A DNA stretch of 64,000 nt. Origin: Coprinellus micaceus (lineage: Eukaryota; Basidiomycota; Agaricomycetes; Agaricales; Psathyrellaceae). Below the pieces are notes generated by a model. It saw only the letters and a program-made list of their open reading frames with translations, was not told where the DNA came from and did not search any database. Where the stretch lies: positions 1,736,001 through 1,800,000 of the forward strand of contig OX596342.1 in the NCBI GenBank assembly GCA_951394405.1, read 5' to 3'. Numbering within the stretch: position 1 is the first letter of the stretch; each line of letters opens with the position of its first letter. Shown here one piece after another: positions 62,270 through 64,000 of this stretch. The position numbers were made by a program, and so were the translations under genes.

Positions 62270-62596
62270 TGGCTCCCGGAAATGTACCGAGACCGGTAAC
62301 TCGAACGGATTGTTTGCACGCCACCGCTCATATCCCAACCACAGTTGGACGAAATGCGCTGAGAAGAAACATCTAGTATAAATAAAACGAAGCGGCTGGG
62401 CCTTTGAGCGACTCTTCTCTTCTCAATGCCGGCATAGTTCGAGGACAACTGACCACAACCTTTTTGTCCTTTCTTCTCAGAATCCATCTGTCGGATTATT
62501 CCTGGTGAGAATAAAAACGAACTGGATGTCAGTTGTCTCCGCTTGTTTCTCCTGGTCAAGACAAATCCTGGCACAGTAGGAGTCGACGAGTTTAGC
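62270..62596. other. intergenic region between tandem GMC genes
   Basis: 327 bp holding the 3' flank of gene 1 and a TATA box at 62377; no other feature. Confidence 0.6.
62377..62384 (+). promoter_or_regulatory. TATA box of GMC oxidoreductase gene 2
   Basis: TATAAATA lies 220 bp before the ATG at 62597. The distance is long, so a longer leader or another start is possible. Confidence 0.4.
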
Positions 62597-64000
62597 ATGT
62601 TGGTAGCGTTGCTATCATCTCTTCTCCTGGCTACAGTTTCGGTTTCGGCTATCATCGTCGACTCGTATTCTGCCCTTCCGAAGACGGACTATGACTTCAT
62701 CATTGTGGGAGGTAAGCGTCTAGCACTCTCCACTTTGCAACTACCTGCATATACTCACTCGTTCGGCTTGTGTAGGGGGTAACGCAGGAGCTGTTGTTGC
62801 GAATAGGCTGTCAGAGATTCGCCGATGGAACGTGCTCGTGATCGAAGCTGGGCCGACGTGAGTACTTCGCAGGGCAAATACGATCCTCGACCGCGTCTCA
62901 TGTCCGCAGCCACGAAGATGTATTCAGGACTCGAGTCCCAGGATATATTGCGAGCCTACAGCAAACCTATTATGACTGGAACTACACGACTGTTCCTCAA
63001 CCTGGTCTGAACAACCGAACAGTCCTGCTACCGAGAGGCCACATACTTGGTGGATCGAGTTCTATCAGTTGAGTGTCGAATCTGCTCCTTCACCGTGGCC
63101 ACGCGGTTCTCAACCCTGTCGCTTAATCTAGACGGGATGTTCTACACTCGCGGCTCGTCTTCGGATTATGATAGCTGGGCAAAGCTAACAGGTGACTCCG
63201 GGTGGTCATGGAAGAAGATACTCCCATACATTCTGAAGGTACATAAATTCCGGGTATACCCACGTTCCAGCCCCGTTCCCCGACTCACGCGTTTTCTGGG
63301 ATTGTGGCATTTAGCACGAAATCTGGAACAAACCAGCGGATGGACATGATGATGATGGACAGTACGATCCAGCCTTCCACGGAACGAGCGGGAACACGTT
63401 TGTTAGCGTCGCAGGAGCCCCGCAGGCCATCGACGCCAAAGTTATGAAGGCAGTTGAAGAGCTTGGAGGCGAGTTTGCGTACCGGAAGGATATGAACTCC
63501 GGGGATTCTTTAGGCATCGGTACAGTCTCTTGAATTTGCCAACGTCTTCCCAGTGTCTTAATCATTTCCTTACTTCAATTTCTAGGATGGACCCAGCTCA
63601 CCGTTGGGCACGGCGAGAGGAGCAGCTCCGCCACAGGATATCTCGCTCCAAAGTATATCGCTCGAGAGAATTTGCATGTTCTGGTCGGCCATCGAGCGGT
63701 GCGGATTCTGAGCACCGCTATTCAGAAAGGGGTTCCCTCTCTGAGGACTGTGAGGTTCGTCAAGGAAACTGATCCCCAAGGTAAGCTCCTCTCCCATGAT
63801 CTTCGTCCCGGTATTCTGACAATAAAAAAGGGCCTACATATGAAGTCACCGCTCGAAAGGAAGTTATTCTCTCCGCGGGCGTGTATGGAACCCCACAGCT
63901 TCTCCTGCTCTCGGGCATCGGCGACCCCTCCGAATTGGCGAAATTCGGGATAAAACCGTTGGTCAATCTTCCCGGTGTTGGGAAGAACATGACGGATCAG
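62597..64000 (+). CDS. secreted GMC oxidoreductase, aryl-alcohol-oxidase type (gene 2, truncated by window edge)
   Basis: This is a tandem paralogue of the preceding gene, with the same exon borders as far as visible. It has a signal peptide ([18 protein letters not shown]), [122 protein letters not shown], the signature [15 protein letters not shown] and GKNMTDQ at the edge. The substrate-binding half and the catalytic His pair lie outside the window. No stop or frameshift is seen. The expected role is the same as gene 1, extracellular alcohol oxidation with H2O2 release. Confidence 0.92.

Overview
The window is nuclear DNA of a filamentous basidiomycete, most likely a wood- or litter-inhabiting agaricomycete. 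Evidence: protein-coding genes are cut by many short GT-AG introns (about 50-65 nt), spacing is loose, and the families are typical of that group. These are expanded P450s with the (R)NPxxLPLPPGP N-terminus, aryl-alcohol-oxidase-type GMC oxidoreductases, a glyoxal-oxidase-like copper radical oxidase, a CAP10-type GT90, F-box-like proteins, and a fused mitochondrial ARG5,6. No rRNA or tRNA gene, prokaryotic operon or CRISPR array is seen.

Layout. 0-5 kb: 5' end of a P450 (minus, runs off the edge), a BEM46/ABHD13-type hydrolase (minus), and a small secreted preproprotein with a Kex2-like site (plus). 7.2-11.3 kb: an O-methyltransferase whose reading frame continues into about 500 disordered residues. 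12.0-16.8 kb: a decayed P450 pseudogene, then an intact P450. 18.3-25.1 kb: a long disordered protein of unknown function and ARG5,6. 25.6-29.3 kb: a multi-pass membrane protein with a C-terminal ankyrin array built from near-identical exon+intron units, followed by a MITE-like element. 31.2-43.1 kb: three P450s with a LanC-like gene between the first two; the last P450 is split by a 1.2 kb insertion. 43.5-54.7 kb: F-box-like (+), glyoxal oxidase (-), F-box-like (-), and a second copy of the membrane/ankyrin gene (-), giving a roughly palindromic ANK...F-box...F-box...ANK order. 55.2-57.9 kb: a degenerate ankyrin fragment and a GT90. 60-64 kb: two tandem GMC oxidoreductases, the second cut by the window edge.

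Functional reading. ARG5,6, GT90 and BEM46 are housekeeping. The P450s, O-methyltransferase, GMC oxidases and glyoxal oxidase form an oxidative/tailoring repertoire (xenobiotic or secondary metabolism, extracellular H2O2 supply), but no terpene synthase, PKS or NRPS backbone gene is visible, so a biosynthetic cluster is not shown. The P450s span every stage from intact to freshly interrupted to decayed, a birth-and-death picture.

The most interesting items are: an insertion in a P450 exon, flanked by an 11-bp direct repeat, whose termini supply in-frame splice sites; a conserved 14-nt micro-exon carrying the P450 I-helix oxygen-binding motif; the exon-intron tandem expansion of ankyrin repeats in two inverted paralogous genes; and the O-methyltransferase with a long disordered tail. 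Gene models were spliced by eye; exon borders given to the base were checked for frame, the others are approximate.
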